Of a stretch of DNA of 64,000 nucleotides, positions 55,803 through 63,840 are shown piece after piece. Source of the DNA: Plantibacter sp. ME-Dv--P-122b (GTDB lineage: Bacteria; Actinomycetota; Actinomycetes; Actinomycetales; Microbacteriaceae); the NCBI RefSeq assembly GCF_030209375.1, contig NZ_JARVSC010000006.1, forward strand, positions 62,001 through 126,000, given 5' to 3'. The translations under genes and the position numbers were made by a program. The notes beneath the pieces were generated by a model. That model searched no databases. It saw only the letters and a list, made by a program, of their open reading frames with translations, and was not told the origin of the DNA. Within the stretch, counting starts at the first letter, position 1, and every line of letters starts with the position of its first letter.

Positions 55803-55878
55803 GTCTTCTCCTTGCGTGGGGACGATTCGCCTTGAAGTCTACTGACTCGGGCTCCGAGGCATACGGCACGATGGGGAC

Positions 55879-56874
55879 ATGATCGAGCGCGCTCCGGACA
55901 CCGACCTCCTCGACGGCTTCCTCGACGCCACGAGGGCCGCCGCTGCCGCCGTCGCGGGTCTCGTCGGTGGCGGTGACGGCATGCGTATCGACGGGGTCGC
56001 CGTCGATGCGCTCCGCAGGGCGCTCGAATCGCTCCCGGTCGACGGGCGCGTCGTCGTGGGCGAGGGCGAGAAGGACCAGGCACCCATGCTCTTCGTCGGG
56101 GAGCGTTTCGGCACCGGTGCGGGGCCGGCGATCGACCTCGCCGTCGACCCCGTGGACGGCACGAAGCTCGCGGCCTCCGGGAAGCCGGACTCCGTCGCCG
56201 TGATCGCCATCGCGGCCCGCGGTGCGATGTTCGACATCGGCCCGGCGTACTACCTCGAGAAGCTCGTCGCCGCCGGTGGGGGACGCGAGCTGTCGCTGGC
56301 CGACCCGATCGCGGTGACCCTCGACCGGCTCGCGGCCCAGCTGGGGCGACCGGTCGAGCAGCTGCGGGTCGCGGTCCAGGACCGCCCACGGAACAAAGCG
56401 ACCGCCCAAGCCGTGATCGCCGCCGGAGCCGAGCTCGTGAGCTTCATGGACGGCGACGTCGCCCTGTCCCTGCGGGCCGCGGCCGCCGACGGCGACCTCG
56501 ATCTGCTCCTCGGTGTGGGCGGAGCCCCCGAGGGCATCCTCACGGCTGCCGCGGTCCGGGCGCTCGGTGGCTGGATGACGGCGCGCTTCGCACCGCAGTC
56601 GCCGGAGGAACGTGCGCGGCTCGTCGAAGCAGGGACCGATCTCGACCGCGAGGTCCCGCTCGACGAACTCTGCCGGGATGACGCCTGGCTGCTGCTCAGC
56701 GCCGTCACGTCGACCGCGCTCGCCGCCGGAGCCGAACTCGCCGGAGTCCAGGCCGAAGCGGACGGCGGTGTCACGGTCGAGTCCGTCGTCGTCGGTCCCG
56801 GGAGCCCGCTGACGAGGTCACGGAAGCGCCTCGATCGAGACGCACCCACCGGCCTTCCCAGCCCGGTTCGATAG
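55879..56874 (+). CDS. Class II fructose-1,6-bisphosphatase paralogue (GlpX-like 1)
   Basis: 331 residues. The metal and substrate motifs are present: VVVGEGEKDQAPMLFVGE, AVDPVDGTKLA (Asp of the DPxDGT motif), AAVRALGGWM and GGAPEGILTAAAV. It differs from its downstream neighbour across the middle and in the C-terminal third. CACGAT lies 6 bases before the ATG. Its stop overlaps the -10 hexamer of the next gene. Probably an active phosphatase, possibly with changed specificity (for example inositol phosphates or sedoheptulose bisphosphate); this is inference. Confidence 0.85.
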   Translation: MIERAPDTDLLDGFLDATRAAAAAVAGLVGGGDGMRIDGVAVDALRRALESLPVDGRVVVGEGEKDQAPMLFVGERFGTGAGPAIDLAVDPVDGTKLAASGKPDSVAVIAIAARGAMFDIGPAYYLEKLVAAGGGRELSLADPIAVTLDRLAAQLGRPVEQLRVAVQDRPRNKATAQAVIAAGAELVSFMDGDVALSLRAAAADGDLDLLLGVGGAPEGILTAAAVRALGGWMTARFAPQSPEERARLVEAGTDLDREVPLDELCRDDAWLLLSAVTSTALAAGAELAGVQAEADGGVTVESVVVGPGSPLTRSRKRLDRDAPTGLPSPVR

Positions 56875-56877
56875 GCT
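56872..56877 (+). promoter_or_regulatory. -10 hexamer of the second glpX promoter
   Basis: TAGGCT overlaps the stop codon of the first paralogue; gives a leader of about 53 bases. Confidence 0.5.
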
Positions 56878-56936
56878 GAAACCCTCATCCACCGAAGCGT
56901 CGTGTCCCACGAGGCGAGCGATCCATGGAGGATCCA

Positions 56937-57923
56937 GTGACCCAGCCTGAAACCGGCTCCCACTATCTGCAGCCCGACCGTAACCTCGCCATGGAGCTCG
57001 TGAGAGCGACGGAGGCCGCCGCGATCCGGGCGGCGCCGTTCATCGGGCGAGGCGACAAGAACGCCGCCGACGGCGCAGCGGTCGACGCGATGCGCGCCTT
57101 CCTCGGCACCGTCAACTTCGACGGCGTGGTCGTCATCGGCGAGGGCGAGAAGGACGAAGCGCCCATGCTGTTCAACGGCGAGCACGTCGGCAACGGCCGC
57201 GGCCCGTCCTGCGACATCGCCGTCGACCCGATCGACGGCACGAGCCTCACCGCCGCCGGGCGTCAGAACGCCCTCTCCGTCATCGCCGTGTCCGACCGCG
57301 GCAGCATGTTCGACCCGTCCGCGGTGTTCTACATGGACAAGATCGTCACCGGCGCCGACGGCATCGGTGTCGTCGACATCAGCCAGTCCATCGGCGACAA
57401 CATCCGCGAGCTCGCGAAGGCCAAGGGCAAGCAGCCCGAGGACATCCGCGTCGCCGTCCTCGACCGACCGCGCCACGCGCAGCTCATCGAGGAGATCCGC
57501 GCGGCCGGTGCCGGGACGCGACTGCTGCTCGACGGCGACGTCGCGGGTGGCATCAACGCCGCCCGCTACGACTCGCGGATCGACATGTGCGTCGGTATCG
57601 GCGGCACGCCCGAGGGCATCATCACCGCGTGTGCGGTCAAGGCGCTGGGTGGCCTCATCCAGGGCAAGCTCATGCCGAAGGACGACGCCGAGCGCGAGCG
57701 TGCTCTTGCCGCCGGTCACGACCTCGATCGTGTCCTCGGCGCGAACGACCTCGTCCGCGGCGACAACACGTACTTCGTCGCGACGGGCGTCACCCACGGC
57801 GAACTCGTCGACGGTGTGCAGCGCAAGGGTCCGATCATCCGCACCGAGAGCCTCGTGCTGCGGTCGCGGTCCGGCACCATCCGTCGTGTCGAGGCAGACC
57901 ACCTCGCTGCGAAGTGGCTGTAG
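56937..57923 (+). CDS. glpX: Class II fructose-1,6-bisphosphatase
   Basis: Gluconeogenic phosphatase converting fructose 1,6-bisphosphate to fructose 6-phosphate. About 328 residues. Motifs are RNLAMELVRATEAAAI, VVIGEGEKDEAPMLFNGE, AVDPIDGTSLTA, DRPRHAQLIEEIR, GIGGTPEGIITACAVKALGG and GDNTYFVATGVTHGEL, all typical of actinobacterial GlpX (Rv1099c-like). GTG 56937 has GGAGG about 5 bases upstream; ATG 56925 adds four residues. This copy, more than the one before it, matches the canonical family and lies in the conserved location near fum. Confidence 0.95.
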   Translation: MTQPETGSHYLQPDRNLAMELVRATEAAAIRAAPFIGRGDKNAADGAAVDAMRAFLGTVNFDGVVVIGEGEKDEAPMLFNGEHVGNGRGPSCDIAVDPIDGTSLTAAGRQNALSVIAVSDRGSMFDPSAVFYMDKIVTGADGIGVVDISQSIGDNIRELAKAKGKQPEDIRVAVLDRPRHAQLIEEIRAAGAGTRLLLDGDVAGGINAARYDSRIDMCVGIGGTPEGIITACAVKALGGLIQGKLMPKDDAERERALAAGHDLDRVLGANDLVRGDNTYFVATGVTHGELVDGVQRKGPIIRTESLVLRSRSGTIRRVEADHLAAKWL

Positions 57924-57940
57924 CCGCTCCTTCAGCAGCG

Positions 57941-57982
57941 CGAAGCGCCCGGTTCCACCTCACGGTGGGGCCGGGCGCTTCG
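57941..57982. terminator. Bidirectional terminator between glpX and rmuC
   Basis: A 19-bp stem (two wobble pairs) with a 4-base loop, between convergent genes. Confidence 0.85.
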
Positions 57983-58002
57983 TCGTGCGGCGTTCGTGCC
58001 GG

Positions 58003-59382
58003 TCAGTCCTGGAGCCGGTGCGCGAGCCGGGCCTCGAGCTCGCTCGGCTCGGCACCGGACGGCTCCGGCGAGGGCTGCGCCTCCGGTGCGGTGAGGCGCT
58101 TCGGCGAGGCGTCGCTCTGGCTCACCTGGCCGATGACCGTCGCCTCGTCGAGGGCGTCGAGCTTGCGCGCCGTGACGAGCACGCGGGTCTCGAACGACGA
58201 GGCGAACTGGTTGTAGTTGGTGACCGTGCTCTCGATGGACCGGCGCAGGCGGTCGGCGTGGTCCGACAGCGTCGAGAGCCGCTGGTAGAGCTCCTTGCCG
58301 AGGTCGAACAGTCGCTTCGCGTCCTCGGTGAGGACGTCCTGCTGCCAGGTGAACGCGACCGTCTTGAGGACCGCCCAGAGGTTGACGGGGGAGGCGAGGG
58401 CGACCCGTTTGCCGAAGGCGTAGTCGAGCAGGCTCGCGTCGGCCTCGAGTGCTGCGGCGAGGAGCGACTCGCTCGGGATGAAGCAGATGACGAACTCCGG
58501 GCTCGACTCGAGTCCGCGCCAGTACCCCTTCGCCGCGAGGGCGTCGACGTGCGACCGCACGGCCTTCACGTGCTGCGCGAGGAGGGCCGTGCGTCGTGCG
58601 GCCTCCTCACCCGTCGCCGTGACGGGGATGGTGCTGGCTTCGAGGTACTGCGCGAACGGCACCTTCGCGTCGACCGCGATCGACTTGCCGCCGGGGAGAC
58701 GCACGACCATGTCGGGTCGGCCGATGCCGTTGTCAGCGGTGATGCTCGACTGCAGGTCGAAGTCGACGCGTTGCGTGAGGCCCGCGGCTTCCACGACGTT
58801 GCGGAGTTGGGTCTCGCCCCAGACACCGCGGGTGGCGTTGTTGCGCAGCGCCGAGGCGAGCGACTCCGTCGTCGACCGCAGGCGTTCCTCGGACTCCGAA
58901 GCCGTCTTCAGCTGCTGGGCGAGCTCGCCGTGCTGTCGACTGCGCTGCTGCTCGAGTTCCGCGACCTTCGCCTGCATGTGTTCGAGGCTGTGCTGCACGG
59001 GAGCCAGGGCCTGCAGGACCTGGCTCTCCTCGTGTTCCTGGCGCGATCGGCGTTCGGCGTCGGCGCGATGGCGTTCCGCGAGCTCGCGGTACTGCTCGCG
59101 CTGGGCGTTCAGCTCACGCCCGAGACCGTCGGCCGTGGCGTCCAGCGCGGCGAGTTCGGCGCGCAACGCGGCGCGGAGTTCCGCCTCCCGCGCGGAGGCG
59201 TCGGCGAGGAGTTGCGTCTGCTGGCCGCGGAGGTCGGCGAGCTGGGCGGTGTGCCTGGCCTCGAGCAGCGCCGGGTCGACCGAACCCGCGCCGGTGCGCC
59301 GCTGCAGCAGGAGGACCGCCACGGCTGCGCCGATGACGAGTCCGATGAGGAGGCCGATCCCGAGGGCGAGTGCGCTGTCCAT
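58003..59382 (-). CDS. rmuC: DNA recombination protein RmuC
   Basis: 459 residues: an N-terminal membrane helix (ALGIGLLIGLVIGAAVAVLLL), a long coiled coil from about 40 to 190, and the RmuC nuclease-like domain with ATRGVWGETQLRNVVEAAGL, GRPDMVVRLPGGKSIAVDAK, and FVICFIPSESLLAAAL. Limits DNA inversions at repeats. CACACT lies 6 bases before the ATG. Confidence 0.93.
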   Translation of the reverse strand: MDSALALGIGLLIGLVIGAAVAVLLLQRRTGAGSVDPALLEARHTAQLADLRGQQTQLLADASAREAELRAALRAELAALDATADGLGRELNAQREQYRELAERHRADAERRSRQEHEESQVLQALAPVQHSLEHMQAKVAELEQQRSRQHGELAQQLKTASESEERLRSTTESLASALRNNATRGVWGETQLRNVVEAAGLTQRVDFDLQSSITADNGIGRPDMVVRLPGGKSIAVDAKVPFAQYLEASTIPVTATGEEAARRTALLAQHVKAVRSHVDALAAKGYWRGLESSPEFVICFIPSESLLAAALEADASLLDYAFGKRVALASPVNLWAVLKTVAFTWQQDVLTEDAKRLFDLGKELYQRLSTLSDHADRLRRSIESTVTNYNQFASSFETRVLVTARKLDALDEATVIGQVSQSDASPKRLTAPEAQPSPEPSGAEPSELEARLAHRLQD

Positions 59383-59440
59383 GCCCTCAGTGTGTCGCGG
59401 GCCGCCGACATCGCTCGGAGGCCGCGCGGCGACCGCGGGC

Positions 59441-60022
59441 TCAGGCGGCGACGGCCGTCCCGATCCGGCCGATCTTCACGCTCGTGAGCTGCGCGAGTTC
59501 GGCGATCGAGGAGGCGCCGTGGCGGGCGGCGGCGTGGATGATGATGTGCGCGGAGGCCTCGGCGTCGCCGGTGGCGTCGTGGTGCTGGAAGTCGTCGAAC
59601 CCGGCGGCGAGGGCCGCCACGGGGAGCCGGTAGGAGTCGAGCTGGTACGTCTTGCGGGCGACGTTGAGGCTGCACAGGTAGCTGAGGTCGGGGCAGTCGA
59701 GGCCGGTGGCGGCGCAGCCACCGCGGATGACGCCCATGTCGAAGCCGGCGTTGTGGGCTACCAGGGCGTCGCCCTGGGCGAAGTCGAGCAGCGTGTCGAG
59801 CTGGTCCGCCCAACCCGGGGCACCGAGGACGTCGGTCGCGACGATCCCGTGGATGCGGGTGTTCCACTCGAGGAAGGCGTCGTGTCCGGCAGGGGGCTGG
59901 ATGAGCCAGCCCGCGCGGTCGACGACGATGCCGTCGCGCACCCTGACGAGGCCCACGCTGCAGGCGGAGGCGGATGACGAGTTCGCGGTCTCGAAGTCGA
60001 TTGCGGTGAAATCCAGTGGCAC
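59441..60022 (-). CDS. DEDDh 3'-5' exonuclease (DnaQ-like)
   Basis: 193 residues. The four acidic ligands are D9 and E11 in AIDFETAN, an Asp in HNAGFDMGVI near 94, and the His/Asp pair in FDDFQHHDATGDAEASAHI. Resembles the epsilon subunit or exonuclease of PolC-type families; could act with DNA polymerase or in RNA turnover. GTG start with GAGG 9 bases upstream. Divergent from ychF. Confidence 0.9.
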   Translation of the reverse strand: MPLDFTAIDFETANSSSASACSVGLVRVRDGIVVDRAGWLIQPPAGHDAFLEWNTRIHGIVATDVLGAPGWADQLDTLLDFAQGDALVAHNAGFDMGVIRGGCAATGLDCPDLSYLCSLNVARKTYQLDSYRLPVAALAAGFDDFQHHDATGDAEASAHIIIHAAARHGASSIAELAQLTSVKIGRIGTAVAA

Positions 60023-60140
60023 GTCCTCACCCTCGCACCAGGGTCCGACACCGCTCGGGTGGCACGCCGCATGACGCTCGATCGACGGTGCCGATCCGTG
60101 CCCGGAGCGGAGGTGCGACCCACGAGGACGCGCGGCCAAG

Positions 60141-60146
60141 TACGAT
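60141..60146 (+). promoter_or_regulatory. -10 hexamer of the ychF promoter
   Basis: TACGAT ends 8 bases before GTG 60155, so the leader is absent or only about one or two bases. Confidence 0.45.
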
Positions 60147-60154
60147 AGACCCTC

Positions 60155-61228
60155 GTGGCTCTTACTCTCGGCATCGTCGGCCTGCCCAACGTCGGCAAGT
60201 CCACCCTGTTCAACGCGCTCACGCGCAACAACGTGCTCGCAGCGAACTATCCGTTCGCGACGATCGAGCCGAACGTCGGCGTGGTCGAACTGCCCGACGC
60301 CCGGCTCGGCAAGCTCGCGGAGATCTTCGGCAGCGAGCGCATCCTGCCCGCCGCGGTGTCCTTCGTCGACATCGCCGGCATCGTCAAGGGCGCGAGCGAG
60401 GGAGAGGGGCTCGGCAACAAGTTCCTCGCCAACATCCGTGAGGCCGACGCCATCGCGCAGGTCGTCCGTGGCTTCGCCGACCCCGACGTCGTGCACGTCG
60501 ACGGCGACGTGAACCCGGCGTCCGACATGGAGACGATCAACACGGAGCTCATCCTCGCCGACCTCGAGACGCTCGAGAAGGCGATCACCCGGTTCGAGAA
60601 GGAGGTCAAGGGCAAGAAGCTCGACCCCTCCGTCCTCGCGGCGGCGAAGGAGGCGCAGGACGCGCTGAACGCCGGCACCCCGCTCTCGGCGACGAAGATC
60701 GACCTCGCGCCCGTCAAGGAGCTCGGTCTCCTCACGGCCAAGCCGTTCATCTACGTGTTCAACGTCGACGAGGACGTCCTCCAGGACCAGGCGAAGCTCG
60801 ACGAGCTGGCCGCGCTCGTGGCGCCGGCGAAGGCCGTCTTCCTCGATGCGAAGCTCGAGTCGGAGCTCGTCGACCTCGACGAGGACGACGCCCGCGAGAT
60901 GCTCGAGTCGACCGGCCAGACCGAGTCCGGCCTCGACCAGCTCGCACGCATCGGCTTCGCGACGCTCGGCCTGCAGACCTACCTCACGGCGGGACCGAAG
61001 GAGTCACGTGCGTGGACGATCCCGCAGGGTGCCAAGGCACCCCAGGCGGCCGGCGTGATCCACACGGACTTCGAGAAGGGATTCATCAAGGCCGAGGTCA
61101 TCTCGTTCGACGACCTTGTGGAGACGGGCTCCGTCGCTGAGGCCCGCTCCAAGGGCAAGGCCCGTATGGAGGGCAAGGACTACGTCATGCAGGACGGCGA
61201 CGTCGTGGAGTTCCGCTTCAACGTCTAG
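60155..61228 (+). CDS. ychF: Obg-like ATPase YchF
   Basis: A ribosome-associated P-loop ATPase. 357 residues: G1 [15 protein letters not shown] at 6-20, G3 [20 protein letters not shown] near 69, the NVDED variant of the G4 motif near 204 that changes specificity to ATP, and a C-terminal TGS domain ([29 protein letters not shown]). No Shine-Dalgarno. Confidence 0.96.
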   Translation: MALTLGIVGLPNVGKSTLFNALTRNNVLAANYPFATIEPNVGVVELPDARLGKLAEIFGSERILPAAVSFVDIAGIVKGASEGEGLGNKFLANIREADAIAQVVRGFADPDVVHVDGDVNPASDMETINTELILADLETLEKAITRFEKEVKGKKLDPSVLAAAKEAQDALNAGTPLSATKIDLAPVKELGLLTAKPFIYVFNVDEDVLQDQAKLDELAALVAPAKAVFLDAKLESELVDLDEDDAREMLESTGQTESGLDQLARIGFATLGLQTYLTAGPKESRAWTIPQGAKAPQAAGVIHTDFEKGFIKAEVISFDDLVETGSVAEARSKGKARMEGKDYVMQDGDVVEFRFNV

Positions 61229-61297
61229 CCCGTCGAAAGCGCACGTTTCGTCGTCCACCAGCGCCAACCTCGACGGAATGAGCACCCTCGGTGGTGG

Positions 61298-61636
61298 TTA
61301 CCGCTTCCGCCGCTGCTCCGCGATCCACGTGTGATCGGCGATCGCCGCGGAGACGGCGTCGCGATACTGCGCGCCGTCTGCGGTGCGGTACAGATCCCTG
61401 CTGAAGAACGGCGATTCACTCCGGTAGGGGGCACTGTTGTGGACGCGTCCGGCGAGGTCGGACAGGACATCGTGGTCGCCCGCGAGGTAGGCGGTGAGCT
61501 CGGTGTCGTTCAGCCGGATGAGCGCGGAATCGTCGATGAGAGCGCTGTAGCTGTACCTCGCGTCGAGGTAGAGCGAACCCTCCTGCTCGACGAGGAACCA
61601 CATTCCTGGTTCATGGTCGACGTAGCGCACCGTCAC
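61298..61636 (-). CDS. Hypothetical cytosolic protein
   Basis: 112 residues, mixed alpha/beta, beginning VRYVDHEPGMWFLVEQEGSLYLDARY and ending in DHTWIAEQRRKR. No family is recognised. Its GTG overlaps the stop of the upstream gene (GTGA), so the two are translated together. The amino-acid composition is ordinary and the frame is uninterrupted. Confidence 0.65.
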   Translation of the reverse strand: MTVRYVDHEPGMWFLVEQEGSLYLDARYSYSALIDDSALIRLNDTELTAYLAGDHDVLSDLAGRVHNSAPYRSESPFFSRDLYRTADGAQYRDAVSAAIADHTWIAEQRRKR

Positions 61637-62151
61637 CACCAGCGTTTGGCGCGGGGGACCAAGCCCAATAGGGCTGCGAGCCCGGCGAAAGCGCTGACCA
61701 CCCCGAGGAAGCCCACGGGGGTGTCGCGGAGCGGGCCGATGACGAGCAGGGCGCCGAGGCCGAGCGCTGCCACGCCGAACCCGGTGCGCCAGCGTCGTCC
61801 GACCTTCGCCGATGGGCGGCGGTCGGGCAGGTCGGTGGGTCGCGGGCGCGCGCGGCGCCGTGCGCTCAGTGGCGGTCCGCCGTCGTCCGGCCCGTCGACG
61901 GCACGCCCGAACTCGTCGACCCACGGACCGGCACCGACCTCGGGGCAGCGGTCGTGGACGTTCGCGTCGCGGGTCGAGGCATCCGCCGGGTGGGCGGGCA
62001 TGGCTGCGGCGAGATCCACGTCGAACCTGGCGGAACCGTCCGGCAGGAGGGCGTCGTAGCCGACGAACCGCAGCGACCGTCGGCGCCATCTCGACGCGCC
62101 ACGGAACGCCGTCGCACGGACGGCGACGGGACGATCGGGCGATTCGCGCAT
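61633..62151 (-). CDS. Hypothetical protein with two C-terminal membrane helices
   Basis: About 172 residues. The N-terminal half is hydrophilic and contains RSLRFVGYDALLPDGSARFDVDLA, a possible small beta domain. An acidic-basic linker (DGPDDGGPPLSARRRARPRP) leads to two adjacent membrane helices (GFGVAALGLGALLVIG, FLGVVSAFAGLAALLGLV) at the C-terminus. No family is recognised. ATG 62151 is chosen by position; upstream starts up to 62286 are open. Confidence 0.6.
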   Translation of the reverse strand: MRESPDRPVAVRATAFRGASRWRRRSLRFVGYDALLPDGSARFDVDLAAAMPAHPADASTRDANVHDRCPEVGAGPWVDEFGRAVDGPDDGGPPLSARRRARPRPTDLPDRRPSAKVGRRWRTGFGVAALGLGALLVIGPLRDTPVGFLGVVSAFAGLAALLGLVPRAKRWW

Positions 62152-62263
62152 GGATCGATGGTGGCACACGCCGATGGTTCCGACCCCCTGCCGCCAGTGG
62201 GGTCCTGCTCCGGCGGTACGCTCGATGAGGCGCCACCCGAACGGGCGCCTCGGGAGGCCACGG

Positions 62264-63433
62264 GTGACGATCGATCTGGCGAGCATGCTGGTGGTGGCGG
62301 TGATCGTCTGCGCCGCGTGCGGGATCTTCTACGGACTCGACAGCGCGCGAACCCTCGCCGGGCGGCACCTGGCCGCCTGGATGTCCGGATTCGCCACCAC
62401 CCTCCTCTCGGCGGTGAGCTACCTCGCCGCCACGCTCAACGGCGACTCGGTCTGGATCGTCGCCGTCGCCAACGCCGCCATGGTCGCCTCGATCGCCGCT
62501 CTGTGGGTCGGGTGCCGGCTGTTCAACGGTCGACGCAGCCTCGTGCTGCTCGGCACCCTCTTCGTCGGGGTGACGGCGATCTCCGCCGTCCTCGACCCCA
62601 CCGACGACCCGGAGTGGGCCGGCACCATCGCCCGGCTCATCTCGCTCACCATGCTGTCGCTGCTGGTCGCATACGAGGCGCGACGTGGACGGATGCGAAC
62701 GGCACCGGCCTCACTGGTGCTCGTCGTCGTCATGATCCTGCACGCGGTGTTCACCGCCGTGCGTCTCGCGGTCTACCTCGCGGCGGGTCCCCACTCGGAG
62801 ATCTTCGAGCGGCTGTTCAGCACGCCCATCGTGACCTACATGAACCTCGTGTTCGTCGTCGCGATCGCCGTCGGCCTCGTCCTCCTGCGCTCCTGGGAGC
62901 GCAAGCAGCGCCTCTCCTCGGAGCGGGTGGGCGTCCGCGCGGTGGGGCGCCGCGCGTTCGTCGCCGAGGCGACCCGACTCCGTGAGGGGCAGCAGTCCGA
63001 CCGTCGCCTCGCGATCCTCGTCGTGGCGATCGACGGCTACGGCGACCTCCGCCGCGCCTATGGGTTGGCGACGGCGGGGGAGCTCGAGGCACTGCTCGCC
63101 GCCGCGGTCTTCCGTGAGCTGCCGGCCGGCTCCGTCTGCACCCGCGTGTGGAGCGGGACGATCCTCGTGGCCACGTCGGTCGAACCTGGGCCGACCGGCC
63201 TCTCAGGTCTCCACGACCTCGCGGCACCGATCGCCGCCGGCTACCGTGAGGCCGTGACGCAGCAGCTCGACGGCTTCGCCGGTGCTGCGAACCTCGGCGT
63301 CGCGGTCGATTCAGCCGCGCCGACGCCCGTCGAGACCCTCGTGTCGATCGCACGGACGGCCCGAGCCGACGCGGAGCGGCGAGGCGAATCGGTGCGGGTC
63401 GTCGAGTCCGCGTCGGAGACGCAGGACCGCTGA
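62264..63433 (+). CDS. Membrane protein with degenerate GGDEF domain
   Basis: 389 residues: six membrane helices (about residues 5-215), a basic linker (RSWERKQRLSSERVG), then a GGDEF-like domain. The domain keeps LAILVVAIDGYGDLRRAYGLA and the helix GELEALLAAAVF. The GG(D/E)EF active loop is replaced by WSGTI in RVWSGTILVATS, so it cannot make c-di-GMP in the normal way. It may bind a nucleotide or partner. GTG 62264 has GGGAGG 7 bases upstream. Confidence 0.78.
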   Translation: MTIDLASMLVVAVIVCAACGIFYGLDSARTLAGRHLAAWMSGFATTLLSAVSYLAATLNGDSVWIVAVANAAMVASIAALWVGCRLFNGRRSLVLLGTLFVGVTAISAVLDPTDDPEWAGTIARLISLTMLSLLVAYEARRGRMRTAPASLVLVVVMILHAVFTAVRLAVYLAAGPHSEIFERLFSTPIVTYMNLVFVVAIAVGLVLLRSWERKQRLSSERVGVRAVGRRAFVAEATRLREGQQSDRRLAILVVAIDGYGDLRRAYGLATAGELEALLAAAVFRELPAGSVCTRVWSGTILVATSVEPGPTGLSGLHDLAAPIAAGYREAVTQQLDGFAGAANLGVAVDSAAPTPVETLVSIARTARADAERRGESVRVVESASETQDR

Positions 63434-63446
63434 CGGCGGGTGCGGC

Positions 63447-63794
63447 TCAGCGACCCTGGCGCTTCTTGTACGGCAGCGGCTCGCCCTTGACCTTCGGCGC
63501 GCGACCCTTGCCCTTGTTCGCCTTGGCTTTGCCGCCCGCCGCGGGAGCCGACTTGGCGGCTGCTGCCGCAGAGGCGTCGAGTTGGCGACGCGCCTCGATG
63601 AGGAACGCGTAGCCGGCGTCCGTCAGCTGCGTGGATTCCACGTCCCGGGCGAACAGCTCCGCTCCGACGCTCTCCTCGAGCTTCCGGACGTCGGCGACGA
63701 CGGTGCTCCGCGGCACACCGAGCGCCTTGGCCGCCTTCGCGAAGTGGAGGGTCTCCGCGGAGGCGACGAAGGAGCGCAGCTGCTTGTGGTCCAT
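63447..63794 (-). CDS. LysR-type helix-turn-helix with basic tail
   Basis: 115 residues. Residues 1-60 are a LysR winged helix (QLRSFVASAETLHFAKAAKAL, VVADVRKLEESVGAELF, LTDAGYAFL). The entire effector-binding domain is missing; instead about 45 residues rich in Ala, Lys, Gly and Pro follow (GKAKANKGKGRAPKVKGE), like a histone H1 tail. Binds DNA, possibly as a nucleoid-associated protein. The ATG lies exactly 6 bases after TAGGCT (63801-63806). Confidence 0.85.
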   Translation of the reverse strand: MDHKQLRSFVASAETLHFAKAAKALGVPRSTVVADVRKLEESVGAELFARDVESTQLTDAGYAFLIEARRQLDASAAAAAKSAPAAGGKAKANKGKGRAPKVKGEPLPYKKRQGR

Positions 63795-63800
63795 GCCCTC

Positions 63801-63806
63801 AGCCTA
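63801..63806 (-). promoter_or_regulatory. -10 hexamer, leaderless promoter of the LysR-HTH gene
   Basis: TAGGCT on the minus strand, exactly 6 bases before the ATG. Confidence 0.6.
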
Positions 63807-63840
63807 CGGTGACGTCGTCAGGCTGCCGACCAGTGTCGCT

